From Trichobilharzia regenti (Eukaryota; Platyhelminthes; Trematoda; Strigeidida; Schistosomatidae), in NCBI GenBank assembly GCA_944472135.2, contig OX235270.1, forward strand, positions 85,445,168-85,509,167: 64,000 nucleotides of DNA, read 5' to 3'. The notes under the pieces were generated by a model. That model had not been told where the DNA came from and made no database searches. It saw nothing but the letters and a program-made list of their open reading frames with translations. The translations under genes were made by a program, and so were the position numbers. Shown piece by piece: positions 63,721 through 64,000 of the stretch (its first letter is position 1; each line of letters opens with the position of its first letter).

Positions 63721-64000
63721 ATTGTATATATTTGCGACTGTACAGCTAAGAGAATGAATTCGCCGAAAAGAGACTCTTCGCTGAACTAATTTGTTCTTAT
63801 TTCAAAGTATTAATTCGTGAGAAAAAAAATTCCAGACAATATGATATGTGTGTTGATCTAATGAATAATAGGAGAAGATAAAATTCTATCACAATAAAAT
63901 TTAACTGACCGAAAGTAATCCACTCAACTCAGTCCTAGTAATTTCTTCCGCAATCATAAAACAGTATCATACTTTGATAGTCCATAATATCATATTGTAT
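63721..64000. other. No feature seen at right edge
   Basis: AT-rich, nothing recognised. Confidence 0.4.

Overview
The window reads as a repeat-packed, AT-rich eukaryotic chromosome segment, most likely from a flatworm and probably a digenean trematode of the schistosome type. The inference rests on the mixture of element families: schistosome-like (SM-alpha type) tRNA-derived SINEs carrying a hammerhead ribozyme, RTE-clade LINE fragments (SR2-like), BEL/Pao and Gypsy LTR retrotransposons, and Penelope-like elements (PLEs) with a GIY-YIG endonuclease. I recognise no host gene, rRNA or genuine tRNA gene. Almost every supported feature is a transposable element, most of them broken. Species cannot be fixed from the sequence alone.

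1-17.6 kb is a nest. An RTE LINE (minus strand, 17625-16553 continuing at 1769-1440) was interrupted by a Gypsy unit (1770-16552, minus; 4-bp duplication CCAG on both sides). That Gypsy was interrupted in its reverse transcriptase by a gag-only BEL/Pao element (BEL-A, 4560-8526, plus; duplication ATCAT). Further right are a partial BEL copy carrying RNase H/integrase (BEL-C, 9048-12005, plus), an inverted gag-only BEL copy (BEL-B, 12006-14424, minus) and a second copy of the Gypsy/BEL junction at 14486/14487, followed by the Gypsy gag-protease and 5' LTR.

17897-22491 is a complete Gypsy element (Gypsy-2, minus): two 243-bp LTRs, TTAC target duplication, and one uninterrupted gag-pol frame with all RT, RNase H and integrase catalytic residues visible. 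It is the only element here that could still be active.

22.5-34.9 kb is mostly AT-rich DNA without genes. It holds a near-perfect inverted pair of PLE 3' ends (23790-25590) that each carry a candidate hammerhead ribozyme, a solo BEL LTR (27545-27870) and a decayed full PLE (31.06-33.54 kb).

34.9-54.2 kb is dominated by RTE LINE pieces on both strands, five tRNA-derived SINEs of one family in the whole window (one of them at 8.8 kb), hammerhead SINEs in inverted pairs (43591-43990 and 46365-46640), a solo Gypsy-1 LTR (39616-39928) and a ~1.3 kb inverted duplication (42255-43525 / 48505-49795). 54.3-57.9 kb is a large head-to-head inverted pair of a second PLE family. 57.9-64 kb has only another hammerhead SINE (60888-61090) and a third PLE 3' end with an intact GIY-YIG region (62896-63282).

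The most unusual theme is that the element families that carry, or may carry, self-cleaving ribozymes (PLEs and the hammerhead SINE) repeatedly occur as divergent pairs joined at their truncated 5' ends, with the ribozyme-bearing 3' ends pointing outward.
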